Part shown: one piece after another, positions 63,421 to 64,000 of the stretch
Position numbering within the stretch: position 1 is the first letter of the stretch
Layout of the letters: every line of letters starts with the position of its first letter
NCBI RefSeq assembly: GCF_002234675.1
Contig: NC_019872.2
Span: forward strand, 14,567,950 to 14,631,949
Direction of reading: 5' to 3'
DNA: 64,000 bases
DNA from: Oryzias latipes
Taxonomy: Eukaryota > Chordata > Actinopteri > Beloniformes > Adrianichthyidae
Made by a program: the position numbers and the translations under genes
The notes under the pieces: generated by a model
Told to the model about the DNA's origin: nothing
What the model saw: only the letters and a program-made list of their open reading frames with translations
The model's database searches: none

Positions 63421-64000
63421 AAAGACCACAAGAGGCCAGTGCCATGTGTTTAAGGCTGCGGTTATGGACCTAGATGGCCCAAGCAGTAGACCAAGTTAGT
63501 GAAATGTACTCTATATACCACCTGTCTTAAGAAATGTATATGGAACTTAAAACATATAAGTGTTACAAGTTGTATGGTCATATAGACATACAATGAATAT
63601 ATTTCCTTTTTAGCTAAACTTTACATCCTTGAAGTCTTTTTGTTCTATCAAAAAGTGCATTACTTTTGAAAGTTATAAAAACCACAGGTGTCACTACAAT
63701 TAAAACACAACTAATAGACAACATCTGTTAAATTTGCTTCTGATTAACAACTTACACAAAATGTAAATATATGAATAAAAAGGAGACCTCTGTGGTTTTA
63801 TGATGATATTTAGCTATAGGAACAAGTCTTGTTTTCTCCCCAGCAAGAGCTAAATCAATGAACTAAAAATCTTTAGACCAGCAGCTTGTGCTTTTTGGTG
63901 AATTCAATAAATACACCATCAATTAAATTCATATTCATTCCCTTTTAGATAAGCTCTCCTTGATAGGAATGAATGCATCCTTCCTCCTGTCAGCATTTAG
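63420..64000. other. Gene-free end of the window
   Basis: AT-rich DNA with no recognisable gene, repeat end or splice-supported frame. Confidence 0.4.

Overview
The window is vertebrate nuclear DNA from a teleost fish, most likely a medaka (Oryzias) or a close relative. It shows short GT-AG exons, long AT-rich introns and gene deserts, fish-type transposons (Tc1, hAT, PIF-Harbinger, Ty3/Gypsy, tRNA-derived SINEs) and (AT)n microsatellites. The beta-defensin gene resembles my recollection of the medaka one. No bacterial gene, operon or CRISPR array is present.

Four protein-coding genes can be assembled exon by exon from splice sites and family resemblance. (1) chrdl2, chordin-like 2, a secreted BMP antagonist, minus strand, about 387-5033; its 3' end lies beyond the window and one linker exon was not found. 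(2) spag7, sperm-associated antigen 7, minus strand, 7399-11545, complete in 7 coding exons (229 aa). (3) A three-exon beta-defensin, plus strand, 12651-13127, 63 aa, with a TATA box and poly(A) signal; it lies head-to-head with spag7. (4) mepce, the 7SK snRNA methylphosphate capping enzyme, minus strand, 18404-25374, complete in 4 coding exons (715 aa), with a CpG-rich promoter region near 27.1-27.6 kb. A possible fifth gene begins on the plus strand near 38.8-39.05 kb (promoter-like sequence and one short candidate first exon), but no further exon was found.

The rest is accessory DNA. 1-5 kb: chrdl2 with a SINE, an unclassified repeat and a hAT element in its introns. 8.2-10.5 kb: spag7 intron 4 holds a SINE and a Tc1 transposon with a nearly complete transposase. 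18.9-23.6 kb: mepce intron 1 holds a 1.17-kb long-inverted-repeat element whose centre looks like a captured promoter and first exon, and a hAT element. 27.6-48.7 kb: gene-poor, with scattered repeats. 48.8-50.2 kb: a deleted Harbinger element keeping stubs of both of its genes. 50.7-57 kb: microsatellites, MITEs and SINEs. 57.2-62.1 kb: a Ty3/Gypsy (chromovirus-like) LTR retrotransposon on the minus strand, with LTRs that look identical and a clean 5-bp target duplication, but with gag and pol broken by three small frameshifts. 62.5-63.4 kb: probable decayed LINE fragments.

The host genes are unrelated in function (extracellular BMP control, an R3H-type cytosolic protein, innate immunity, transcription-elongation control). 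The most unusual structures are the foldback element in mepce intron 1, the recent-looking but broken LTR element, and an unclassified dispersed repeat family with several copies in both orientations.
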